From assembly GCA_905215195.1 (NCBI GenBank), contig CAJMPF010000129.1, positions 1 through 5,441 of the forward strand: DNA of 5,441 nt, given 5' to 3'. Below are positions 1 through 5,441 of this stretch, one piece after another. Source of the DNA: an uncultured bacterium (GTDB lineage Bacteria; Actinomycetota; Coriobacteriia; Coriobacteriales; Coriobacteriaceae). How positions within the stretch are numbered: position 1 is the first letter of the stretch; each line of letters begins with the position of its first letter. A program made the translations under genes and the position numbers. The notes beneath the pieces are model-generated. The model was not told where the DNA came from, did not search any database, and was given only the letters and a program-made list of their open reading frames with translations.

Positions 1-139
1 CCTGCTGGTCCCCGACGGGGGTCGTGGTCAGAATCTGGAGATAAAGTACATAAGGGTCGGTCATGCGGCCATAATACAGCTCGTTGTCCTTGCGGACGAG
101 GGGCTTGCCTTTGTAAGTCAGTTTCGGAGTAAATGCCAT
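1..139 (-). CDS. Hypothetical protein, N-terminal part only
   Basis: This leftward reading frame opens at an ATG (137-139 on the + strand) and runs off the left edge after 46 codons without a stop. The start is well supported: a near-perfect Shine-Dalgarno AGGGAGG lies at 148-154, 8 bases upstream, and a promoter-like pair lies further up. The visible protein begins MAFTPKLTYKGKPLVRK and continues with NELYYGRMTDPYV. It has no signal peptide or membrane segment and is rich in Lys, Tyr and Thr. I have a weak impression of similar short conserved proteins in gut Clostridia, but I cannot name a family or function. It is divergently arranged with the SGNH hydrolase gene, and the two may share control through the intergenic region. 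Confidence 0.75.
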   Translation of the reverse strand, partial: MAFTPKLTYKGKPLVRKDNELYYGRMTDPYVLYLQILTTTPVGDQQ

Positions 140-147
140 CGTGAAAG

Positions 148-154
148 CCTCCCT
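148..154 (-). promoter_or_regulatory. Ribosome binding site of the leftward hypothetical gene
   Basis: AGGGAGG on the minus strand, 8 bases before the ATG at 139. It is a strong Shine-Dalgarno match and fixes the start of the truncated gene. Confidence 0.7.
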
Positions 155-172
155 GTCGTTTGATTTCACTCC

Positions 173-202
173 AGTATAACACATTTGCAATAGAGGATGC
201 AA
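173..202 (-). promoter_or_regulatory. Probable sigma-70 type promoter, leftward
   Basis: On the minus strand a TTGCAT (-35, 197-202) is followed after 18 bases by TATACT (-10, 173-178). This would give a short leader of about 25-30 bases before the ATG at 139. The -10 is one base from consensus and the -35 shares TTG and the fifth A with consensus. It is inferred from motif and position only. Confidence 0.5.
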
Positions 203-214
203 GCATTTGCCGGA

Positions 215-250
215 GGTTTTGCACACATCGACGGAGCAACGTACAAAACC
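215..250. repeat. Imperfect inverted repeat in the divergent intergenic region
   Basis: The arms GGTTTTGCAC (215-224) and GTACAAAACC (241-250) pair over 10 positions with one mismatch, separated by 16 bases. The element lies between the two outward-facing promoters, upstream of both -35 boxes. That position suits a regulator binding site, but no regulator is identified. The rest of 140-376 holds the two promoters, the ribosome sites and smaller repeats, and no gene that I can support. Confidence 0.4.
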
Positions 251-301
251 GCCCGGTGCTTTTAGCCGGAACCGGCAATGGATTTTTGCGCGTTTTGCCC
301 C

Positions 302-329
302 TTGCAGGCCCGGCCCGGTATGGTATACT
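302..329 (+). promoter_or_regulatory. Probable sigma-70 type promoter of the SGNH hydrolase gene
   Basis: TTGCAG (-35, 302-307), a 16-base spacer, then TATACT (-10, 324-329) preceded by TGG, an extended -10 form. Transcription would start near 336, leaving a leader of about 40 bases before the ATG at 377. The match is good, but it is a motif prediction only. Confidence 0.6.
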
Positions 330-362
330 AAGAGTGGAAAACGGTGCATCACGCACCAGAAA

Positions 363-368
363 AAGGAG
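363..368 (+). promoter_or_regulatory. Ribosome binding site deciding the SGNH hydrolase start
   Basis: AAGGAG lies 8 bases before the ATG at 377. An in-frame ATG at 344 lies upstream of this site, has no comparable Shine-Dalgarno sequence, and would be only a few bases from the predicted transcription start. The 377 start is therefore preferred. Confidence 0.75.
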
Positions 369-376
369 CGAACAGG

Positions 377-1270
377 ATGGCTGATTATCAGGAATACCGG
401 CGGCGGGTGCTGCACCGGCGGTGGCGTCGGCGCTTTATGGCGGCAGGGCTGCTGTTTCTGCTGGTGCTGCTGGGGGCGGTGAGCGTGATGTGGAAGCGCC
501 TGCATCGTGACCCGGCCCAGACACGGCAGGACACCATCCTGCAGGAGATCACGGAGGACAACACCTGGAACACGCTGCAATATGCGCCCACCCGCCCGCT
601 CACGGTGCAGACGCTGTCTACTGGCACCACGACGGCGCTGGACTTCCGCATGGCGGCGCTGCCCCGCACCGCCCCGGTGGAAAAAAGCTGGTTCTCCCAG
701 GTGAGCTTTGTGGGCGACAGCCTGACCCAGGGCATGCAGATGTACGACACCGGCCTGCCGGGTGCCATGTTCTGCGCCTACCGGGGGGTGGGCCCCAATG
801 CCATCGTCAACGGCACCAGCTGCAAGCGGGCCGACGGCGTAGCCGAAGTGCCGCTGGACGCCCTGACCGCCCAGCAGCCCAAGGCAGTGTATCTGCTGCT
901 GGGCACCAACGTGCTGGGCACGGACAGCGATTACACCAGCTTCCTCACCTATTACCGGCTGATGCTGGATATGATCACCCAGGCGCTGCCGGGTACGCCG
1001 GTGTATGTGCAGTCCATCACCCCGGTGCGGCCGGAGGTGGCTGCGAAAAAGGGCCACGAGGGTCTCAACCGCGACCGCCTGTGCCGCATCAACGATGAGC
1101 TGGCCGCCGTGGCGCTGGAAAAGAACTGCTATTTCCTCAACCTGTGGGAGGTGCTGGCCGACGAGAACGGCGACCTGAAGGCCGAATACGCCCAGCCGGA
1201 CGGCTACCACCTCAAGCCGGAAGGCTACACGGCCTGGGTGGATTACCTGTGCAGCCACACGGCAGGGTGA
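377..1270 (+). CDS. Membrane-anchored SGNH/GDSL-type hydrolase
   Basis: The protein is 297 residues, counted from the ATG with the strong upstream AAGGAG. The N-terminus is very basic (three Arg at 8-10, then RRWRRR at 14-19), followed by a hydrophobic segment at about 20-39. This suggests a type II signal anchor with the catalytic domain outside the cytoplasmic membrane. A linker of roughly 65 residues leads into an SGNH domain at about 107-295. Block I is FVGDSLTQG with nucleophile Ser115; glycines at 137-139 may serve block II; block III is GTN at 176-178; block V is DGYH with Asp275 and His278. Family members are serine esterases, lipases or O-acetyl hydrolases acting on lipids, glycans or peptidoglycan; the substrate here is unknown. 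The gene stands alone, diverges from the gene on its left and ends before a shared terminator. Of about 20 Val codons nearly all are GTG, unlike most of fhs. Confidence 0.85.
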   Translation: MADYQEYRRRVLHRRWRRRFMAAGLLFLLVLLGAVSVMWKRLHRDPAQTRQDTILQEITEDNTWNTLQYAPTRPLTVQTLSTGTTTALDFRMAALPRTAPVEKSWFSQVSFVGDSLTQGMQMYDTGLPGAMFCAYRGVGPNAIVNGTSCKRADGVAEVPLDALTAQQPKAVYLLLGTNVLGTDSDYTSFLTYYRLMLDMITQALPGTPVYVQSITPVRPEVAAKKGHEGLNRDRLCRINDELAAVALEKNCYFLNLWEVLADENGDLKAEYAQPDGYHLKPEGYTAWVDYLCSHTAG

Positions 1271-1377
1271 TGCGGTCTGGGCACTGCGGTACAGAATGAT
1301 GGTGACTAGCCAAACTCTTTGTGTATCATAGGGGACATCTGGCAGGTCATAGCCGTGCCGGAACGATGAAACGAAAA

Positions 1378-1420
1378 AAGGCGGTGCCGTACAACGTGTG
1401 CGGCATCGCCTTGCTTTTTT
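1378..1420. terminator. Bidirectional rho-independent terminator between the SGNH gene and fhs
   Basis: The arms 1378-1393 and 1397-1412 form a 16-bp hairpin with an ACG triloop. The pairing is perfect apart from two G-T wobbles. On the + strand the stem is followed by GC and six T (1415-1420). On the minus strand it is followed directly by a T run (complement of A at 1374-1379). It can therefore stop both the rightward SGNH transcript and the leftward fhs transcript, whose stop codon is only 8 bases from the T run. The stretch 1271-1373 contains nothing else I can identify. Confidence 0.85.
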
Positions 1421-1427
1421 AATCGGA

Positions 1428-3092
1428 TCAGAACAGGCCGGTGATCTTGCCGTCGGCGTCCACGTCGATGCCCACGGCGGCGGGCTTCTTGGGCAGGCCC
1501 GGCATGGTCATGATGCTGCCGCAGATGACCACCACGAAACCGGCACCGGCGGCCAGACGCACCTCACGCACCTCCATGGTAAAGCCGGTGGGGGCACCGG
1601 TGAGCTTGGCGTTGTCGCTAAAGCTGTACTGCGTCTTGGCCACGCACACCGGCAGGTTGCCAAAGCCGTTCTCGCGCAGCTCGGCGAGCTGGCGCTTGGC
1701 AGCCGGCGTAAAGTCGACGCCGTCGGCGCGGTAGACCTTGGTGGCAACGGCCTCGAGGGCGTCGGCCACATCGGCGCCGTCCTCGTAGGCAAACTTGAGC
1801 TCGCTCGGCTGCTCAATCAGACGCATGACCTCATCGGCCAGGTCGAGCGCGCCCTCGCCGCCCTTGGCCCAGACCTCGGAAAGCTTAACGCTGACGCCGA
1901 GCTTCTGGCACTCGGACTCGATGAGCGCAAGCTCGGCCTCGGTGTCCGTCGGGAAGCGGTTGATGGCGACCACGCAGGGCAGACCATAAACGTTCTGGAT
2001 GTTGTCGACGTGACGCAGCAGGTTGGGCATGCCAGCCTTGAGTGCTTCGAGGTTCTCCTCGTTGAGGTCGGCCTTGGCGACGCCACCGTTGTACTTAAGC
2101 GCACGAGCGGTAGCGACGATCACGACGGCGCTGGGGCGAACGCCCGTCATGCGGCACTTGATGTCGAGGAACTTCTCGGCACCCAGATCGGCACCGAAGC
2201 CGGCCTCGGTAATGGCAACATCGCCAAAGCGCATCGCCATACGCGTGGCCATGATAGAGTTGCCGTGGGCAATGTTGGCGAAGGGGCCGCCGTGGACAAA
2301 CGCGGGCGTGCCCTCGAGCGTTTGCACCAAGTTGGGCTTGAGCGCGTCCTTAAGCAACGCGGCCATGGCACCCTGGGCCTTAAGGTCGCGGGCACGGACA
2401 GGCTCGCCGGCAAAGCTGTAGCCGACGACGATCTCACCCAAGCGTTCCTTGAGGTCGCTGATGCTCGTAGACAGGCACAGGATTGCCATGACCTCGGAGG
2501 CGACGGTGATATCGAAGCCGTCCTCGCGCGGCACGCCCTGGGCCTTACCGCCAATGCCGTCGATGACGTGGCGCAGCTGACGGTCGTTCATATCGACGAC
2601 GCGCTTCCAAGTGATGCGCTTAACGTCAATACCGAGCTGATTGCCCTGCTGGATGTGGTTATCGAGCATGGCGGCCAGCAGGTTATTGGCGGCACCGATG
2701 GCATGGAAGTCACCGGTAAAGTGCAAGTTGATATCCTCCATGGGGATGACTTGAGCCCAGCCGCCGCCGGCAGCGCCGCCCTTAACGCCAAAGACGGGGC
2801 CGAGCGAAGGCTCGCGCAGGGCCACGGCACTCTTGACGCCGCGACGACGCAGGCCGTCGGCCAGACCGATGGTCGTGGTGGTCTTGCCCTCGCCCGCAGG
2901 CGTTGGGTTGATAGCGGTCACGAGGACGAGCTTGGCCTGGTGATCAGTCGGCTCGTTGAGCAGTGAATAGTCGACCTTAGCCTTGTCGAAGCCGTACGGA
3001 ATAAGGTGCTTAACGTCGACGCCGGCGTTCTTGGCCACCTCGGTAATAGGCAGCGGCGTGACAGAACGTGCGATTTCGATGTCAGTAGGCAT
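1428..3092 (-). CDS. fhs: Formate--tetrahydrofolate ligase (formyltetrahydrofolate synthetase)
   Basis: The enzyme joins formate to tetrahydrofolate with ATP, giving 10-formyl-tetrahydrofolate for purine and one-carbon metabolism, in the cytoplasm; it usually acts as a homotetramer. The protein has 554 residues, the family's usual length of about 555. Visible hallmarks are the P-loop TPAGEGKTT (64-72), the first family signature around GGAAGGGWAQVIPMEDINLH (105-124) extending to GD at 127-128, EAGFGADLGAEKF (296-308), the second signature VATARALKYNGG (326-337), and the conserved C-terminal MTMPGLPKKPAA (528-539). The start MPTDIEIA is chosen because GAAAGGA (3099-3105) lies 6 bases upstream; the frame stays open upstream to 3269 but that part lacks family sequence and holds the promoter. 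The gene follows ruvB but probably has its own promoter. Residues from about 480 onward show different codon habits from the rest (8 of 9 Val codons GTG, against about 1 of 8 in residues 400-460), so the 3' end may have another origin. Confidence 0.96.
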   Translation of the reverse strand: MPTDIEIARSVTPLPITEVAKNAGVDVKHLIPYGFDKAKVDYSLLNEPTDHQAKLVLVTAINPTPAGEGKTTTTIGLADGLRRRGVKSAVALREPSLGPVFGVKGGAAGGGWAQVIPMEDINLHFTGDFHAIGAANNLLAAMLDNHIQQGNQLGIDVKRITWKRVVDMNDRQLRHVIDGIGGKAQGVPREDGFDITVASEVMAILCLSTSISDLKERLGEIVVGYSFAGEPVRARDLKAQGAMAALLKDALKPNLVQTLEGTPAFVHGGPFANIAHGNSIMATRMAMRFGDVAITEAGFGADLGAEKFLDIKCRMTGVRPSAVVIVATARALKYNGGVAKADLNEENLEALKAGMPNLLRHVDNIQNVYGLPCVVAINRFPTDTEAELALIESECQKLGVSVKLSEVWAKGGEGALDLADEVMRLIEQPSELKFAYEDGADVADALEAVATKVYRADGVDFTPAAKRQLAELRENGFGNLPVCVAKTQYSFSDNAKLTGAPTGFTMEVREVRLAAGAGFVVVICGSIMTMPGLPKKPAAVGIDVDADGKITGLF

Positions 3093-3098
3093 GGGCGG

Positions 3099-3105
3099 TC
3101 CTTTC
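3099..3105 (-). promoter_or_regulatory. Ribosome binding site of fhs
   Basis: GAAAGGA on the minus strand, 6 bases before the ATG at 3092. It supports the start MPTDIEIA over in-frame start codons further upstream. Confidence 0.7.
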
Positions 3106-3132
3106 GTTACCGAATGAGAAAAAGACCAATTC

Positions 3133-3161
3133 AGCATAGCACGGGCGCGCAATAGTAAAAA
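3133..3161 (-). promoter_or_regulatory. Possible promoter of fhs
   Basis: On the minus strand TATGCT (3133-3138) is preceded by TGC, giving an extended -10. A poor -35, TTTTTA (3156-3161), lies 17 bases upstream. Predicted transcription would begin about 33 bases before the fhs ATG. The 145 bases between ruvB and fhs (3093-3237) show no clear terminator for the ruv operon, so read-through from ruvB into fhs is also possible. Confidence 0.4.
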
Positions 3162-3237
3162 CGCCCATAACCGATGAACGGCGATATGTTTACCCAATGT
3201 CCGGCGATAGCCCAACAGCACGCCAAAACAAAGCGCC

Positions 3238-4305
3238 CTAAACGGTAGGTTCAATCCCCAGGTGCTCAAAGGTGCGAAGGGTTGCCTGACGGCCCTGCGG
3301 CGTACGAATCATCAACCCGCACTGCAGCAAATAGGGCTCATAGACATCCTCGAGCGTGCCCGGGTCCTCGCCCACCGCGCTGGCAAGGGTCGTAAGTCCC
3401 ACGGCACGACCGGAGAACGTCTTAGCAAGCGTCTCCAAAATGCGAATATCCATCCAGTCCAGCCCGAGCTCGTCGATCTCGAAGAACTCGAGCGCCTGAC
3501 GGCAGATATCGAGCTCGATGGGGCCGTTGCCGCGCACCTGTGCGTAATCGCGCACGCGCTTGAGCAGGCGGTTGGCAAGACGTGGCGTGCCGCGCGAACG
3601 CGAGCCGATCTCGAGCGCACTAGGATGGTCGATCGTCACGCCCAGGATAGTCGCCGAGCGCGTCACAATCTGCGCGAGCTCCTCGACCGTGTAGTAATCC
3701 AGGCGATATGAAATGCCAAAGCGGTCGCGCAACGGGCCGGTCAACATGCCTGAGCGGGTCGTTGCCGCTACCAGCGTAAACTTGGGAATATCCAGGCGAA
3801 TCGAGCGCGCCGCCGGACCCTTGCCAATCACGATATCGAGGGCAAAGTCCTCCATCGCGGGGTACAGGACCTCCTCGACCGAACGGTTGAGGCGGTGGAT
3901 CTCGTCGATAAACAGCACATCACCCGGCTGCAAGTTAGTAAGGATGGCCGCTAGGTCGCCCGTGCGCGCGATGGCAGGGCCACTCGTGGTCTTGATCTGA
4001 GCGCCCAGCTCGTTAGCGATAACGGTGGCCAGCGTGGTCTTGCCCAGGCCCGGAGGACCCGAGAAGATCACGTGGTCGAGCGTCTCGCCACGGCTCTGCG
4101 CCGCTTCGATCAACACGCGCAGGCTTTGCTTGATGTGCTCCTGGCCGCAGTAATCGTCCAGGCGCTGAGGGCGCAAAGTGCGGTCGACATCGAGATCCTC
4201 GGCCGTCAGCTCCGAGCCCACCATGCGCTCGCCGTGCGCCATGGATGCCGCCGGCGAGTTACCGGGCGTCGCCCACAGGTCCTGAGAGTCATCGGCTTCC
4301 CACAT
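3238..4305 (-). CDS. ruvB: Holliday junction branch migration ATPase RuvB
   Basis: RuvB is the hexameric AAA+ motor that, loaded by RuvA, pulls DNA through the Holliday junction during recombinational repair. The 355-residue protein shows Walker A GPPGLGKTT (83-91, Lys89), Walker B LFIDEIH (131-137), the sensor region AATTRSG (180-186), PLRDRFG (191-197) containing the arginine-finger region, GTPRLANRLLKR (239-250) in the lid domain, and a C-terminal winged-helix domain from about 275. The first 40 or so residues are poorly conserved, about 21 longer than in E. coli RuvB. I chose the ATG at 4305 because it overlaps the ruvA stop as TGATG, suggesting translational coupling. A GTG immediately before it, or Met22 and Met28 downstream, are alternatives but have no better ribosome site. 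It is the third gene of ruvC-ruvA-ruvB. Confidence 0.97.
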   Translation of the reverse strand: MWEADDSQDLWATPGNSPAASMAHGERMVGSELTAEDLDVDRTLRPQRLDDYCGQEHIKQSLRVLIEAAQSRGETLDHVIFSGPPGLGKTTLATVIANELGAQIKTTSGPAIARTGDLAAILTNLQPGDVLFIDEIHRLNRSVEEVLYPAMEDFALDIVIGKGPAARSIRLDIPKFTLVAATTRSGMLTGPLRDRFGISYRLDYYTVEELAQIVTRSATILGVTIDHPSALEIGSRSRGTPRLANRLLKRVRDYAQVRGNGPIELDICRQALEFFEIDELGLDWMDIRILETLAKTFSGRAVGLTTLASAVGEDPGTLEDVYEPYLLQCGLMIRTPQGRQATLRTFEHLGIEPTV

Positions 4306-4307
4306 CA
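4303..4307 (-). promoter_or_regulatory. ruvA stop / ruvB start overlap (TGATG)
   Basis: The ruvA stop TGA (4305-4307) shares one base with the ruvB ATG (4303-4305). Such junctions commonly allow ribosomes to re-initiate, keeping the two complex partners in proportion. Only a weak GGA-containing stretch lies upstream as a ribosome site, which fits dependence on coupling. Confidence 0.65.
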
Positions 4308-4925
4308 CGCATCCATTCCGAGTCGCTTAAGCGCCGCGCCGAGCAGATCCTCGACACGCATATTCTGCCCATCATACCCGCTCAGGGCAACATCGGTCTC
4401 CTGCGGGCTAAAGCCCATGGAAAGGAGCGCCGCACGGGCATCATCGATCGCCGAGGGAGCGGCAGCGGGCACGGGCATCGCAACCTGTCCGGGAATCACG
4501 TCGACCGGCACAAAGCCCTTATCCTTGGCAAAGGTGCTCTTGAGTTCCAGGATCAGGCGCTGAGCTGTCTTTTTGCCCACACCGGGTACCTTGGCCATGC
4601 CCTTGTCGTCCTCGGCCATCACCAGCGAATACAGCTGCCCCACGGTATAGGTGGAAAGCACGGCAAGCGCCAGGCGCGGGCCAACGCCCGAAACGGACAC
4701 GAGCCGGTCGAACATCGTGCGCTCATCCTTTGAGGAAAAACCGAAAAGTGTCATGGCGTCCTCGCGCACCTGCATACGCGTGTAGAGGCGGACCTCGCCA
4801 CCGGGCGTCGGCAACGTGGCCGCAGTGCTGCCCGAAATGCCGAGCTCAAAGCCAACGCCCGACACATCGACGACAGCAGAGCTCATCGTGGACTCGACAA
4901 GCGTTCCGTGGAGCTGGGAAATCAT
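4305..4925 (-). CDS. ruvA: Holliday junction DNA helicase subunit RuvA
   Basis: RuvA is the tetrameric Holliday-junction-binding subunit that holds the junction in a square-planar form and recruits RuvB. The protein is 206 residues, within the usual 190-210. It has the N-terminal OB-fold (MISQLHGTLVE at the start, to about residue 62), two helix-hairpin-helix motifs for DNA backbone binding (VSGVGPRLALAVLS, 78-91; VPGVGKKTAQRLILEL, 113-128), a variable Pro/Ala-rich linker (about 140-160) and the C-terminal RuvB-binding domain III (about 160-206). The frame is open further upstream inside ruvC, but the family start MISQLHG fixes the ATG at 4925. AGAGGA at 4937-4942, 11 bases upstream, is a plausible ribosome site within the end of ruvC. 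It overlaps ruvC and ruvB by one base each. Confidence 0.97.
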   Translation of the reverse strand: MISQLHGTLVESTMSSAVVDVSGVGFELGISGSTAATLPTPGGEVRLYTRMQVREDAMTLFGFSSKDERTMFDRLVSVSGVGPRLALAVLSTYTVGQLYSLVMAEDDKGMAKVPGVGKKTAQRLILELKSTFAKDKGFVPVDVIPGQVAMPVPAAAPSAIDDARAALLSMGFSPQETDVALSGYDGQNMRVEDLLGAALKRLGMDA

Positions 4926-4927
4926 CA
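4923..4927 (-). promoter_or_regulatory. ruvC stop / ruvA start overlap (TGATG)
   Basis: The ruvC stop TGA (4925-4927) shares one base with the ruvA ATG (4923-4925). It is the same arrangement as at ruvA/ruvB and supports one coupled transcript for the three genes. Confidence 0.65.
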
Positions 4928-5441
4928 GTATCCGGTTCCTCTCTGTTGATAGAACTCGCCACCGGTGAGGGCGCGGGTGCGGCTGAGGTTTACGTGGCAG
5001 ATGGCGCAGGCCAGGGCATCGGCGGCATGGTCGGGATGCGGGTCGTGGTCGAGCTGTGTTAGCGTGCGTACCATGTAGGCGACCTGCCGCTTGTCCGCGG
5101 CGCCGGTGCCCACCACAGCCTGTTTGATCTGCATGGGCGTGTACTCGCCAATCTCGAGCGCGCACTCCGAAAGCGCCACAAGCGCAGCACCTCGGGCATG
5201 CGCCGTGGGAATGGCCGAACGAACGTTGGCACCAAAGTAGATGCTCTCGACAGCAGCCGTGTCGGGTCGATAACGCTCAACGACATCCTTAAGGTCATGG
5301 GCGATATGCGACAGGCGCACCGCGAGCGGACTTCCGGCACTGGTCTCGATGCAGCCATAGGCACGGCAGCGAACCTCGCCACGCCGCTCCTCAATAATCC
5401 CCCAACCCGTATGAGCCAAACCGGGGTCAATGCCCAAGATA
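4925..5441 (-). CDS. ruvC: Holliday junction resolvase RuvC, 5' end missing
   Basis: RuvC is the dimeric, metal-dependent endonuclease that cuts Holliday junctions symmetrically after RuvAB branch migration. The visible 172 codons begin ILGIDPGLAHTGWG; the family normally has only a few residues before this (M-R-x-L-G-I-D-P-G), so about two or three codons are lost beyond the right edge. Counting from the TTG at 5437 as residue 1, the RNase H-like active site is Asp4 (GIDPG), Glu64 (AAVESIYFGAN), His137 and Asp140 (DHAADALACAICH). Other family features are TAHARGAA (78-85) and the VVGTGAADKRQV loop (108-119). E. coli has Asp where His137 sits, but Thermus RuvC uses His at this place, so activity is expected. 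It is first in the ruvC-ruvA-ruvB order; its promoter is outside the window. Confidence 0.96.
   Translation of the reverse strand, partial: ILGIDPGLAHTGWGIIEERRGEVRCRAYGCIETSAGSPLAVRLSHIAHDLKDVVERYRPDTAAVESIYFGANVRSAIPTAHARGAALVALSECALEIGEYTPMQIKQAVVGTGAADKRQVAYMVRTLTQLDHDPHPDHAADALACAICHVNLSRTRALTGGEFYQQRGTGY

Noticed and set aside
160..482. Two short + strand open frames in and after the divergent intergenic region
   Set aside because: They cross the promoter, leader and SGNH start in other frames, and no protein family features are visible.
1398..2966. A 522-codon open frame on the + strand opposite fhs
   Set aside because: It begins inside the terminator hairpin, lacks a ribosome site, and its His/Asp/Gly/Val-rich, low-complexity translation is what the reverse complement of a GC-rich gene gives. 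fhs on the other strand is unmistakable.
3093..3237. A folate-sensing riboswitch upstream of fhs
   Set aside because: The predicted leader is about 33 bases, and no pseudoknot-like conserved elements can be seen in the 145-base gap.
3093..3269. Longer fhs start giving a 613-residue protein
   Set aside because: The extra 59 residues contain the promoter and ribosome site, do not resemble Fhs and would overlap ruvB.
3262..3711. A 149-codon + strand open frame opposite ruvB
   Set aside because: It is fully antisense to RuvB, with no start signals and no recognisable motifs.
4072..4733. Overlapping + strand open frames opposite ruvB and ruvA
   Set aside because: They are shadows of the conserved RuvA and RuvB frames, without promoter or ribosome site.
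3238..5441. A defence or mobile system hidden in the ruv cluster
   Set aside because: All three genes match the housekeeping RuvC, RuvA and RuvB proteins over their full visible length, with no inserted domains or extra genes.

Overview
The window holds five protein genes or gene parts in two blocks. The left block (about 1-1650) starts with the 5' end of an unrecognised leftward gene. A divergent, AT-richer promoter region (140-376) separates it from a rightward gene for a membrane-anchored SGNH/GDSL-type hydrolase (377-1270). The right block is entirely leftward: ruvC (5' end cut by the window edge), ruvA and ruvB as a tightly overlapping resolvasome operon, a 149-base gap with a probable promoter, then fhs, encoding formate--tetrahydrofolate ligase. 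The hydrolase gene and fhs converge on a strong hairpin at 1378-1412 that can terminate transcription from both sides. No RNA genes, mobile elements or CRISPR repeats are visible.

The DNA is GC-rich bacterial sequence. The RuvC, RuvA and RuvB proteins and most of Fhs look like those of Coriobacteriia (Collinsella-like gut Actinomycetota). The two left-hand genes look more like gut Clostridia of the Faecalibacterium/Subdoligranulum kind. Both assignments rest on family familiarity, not on a search.

The most notable observation is that base and codon habits change inside fhs, near 1650-1715. Left of this point TCGA occurs only twice in about 1.7 kb; right of it TCGA occurs about a dozen times in the next kilobase. 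Valine codons shift at the same place. The fhs frame stays intact and full length across the change, so the gene may be a mosaic of two lineages. That could come from an assembly join at a conserved gene or from real homologous recombination.

Functionally, RuvABC branch-migrate and cleave Holliday junctions during recombinational repair. Fhs activates formate onto tetrahydrofolate for one-carbon metabolism. The SGNH protein probably removes acyl groups from an unidentified substrate outside the membrane. I see no sign of an undescribed multi-gene system; the operonic part is ordinary housekeeping content.
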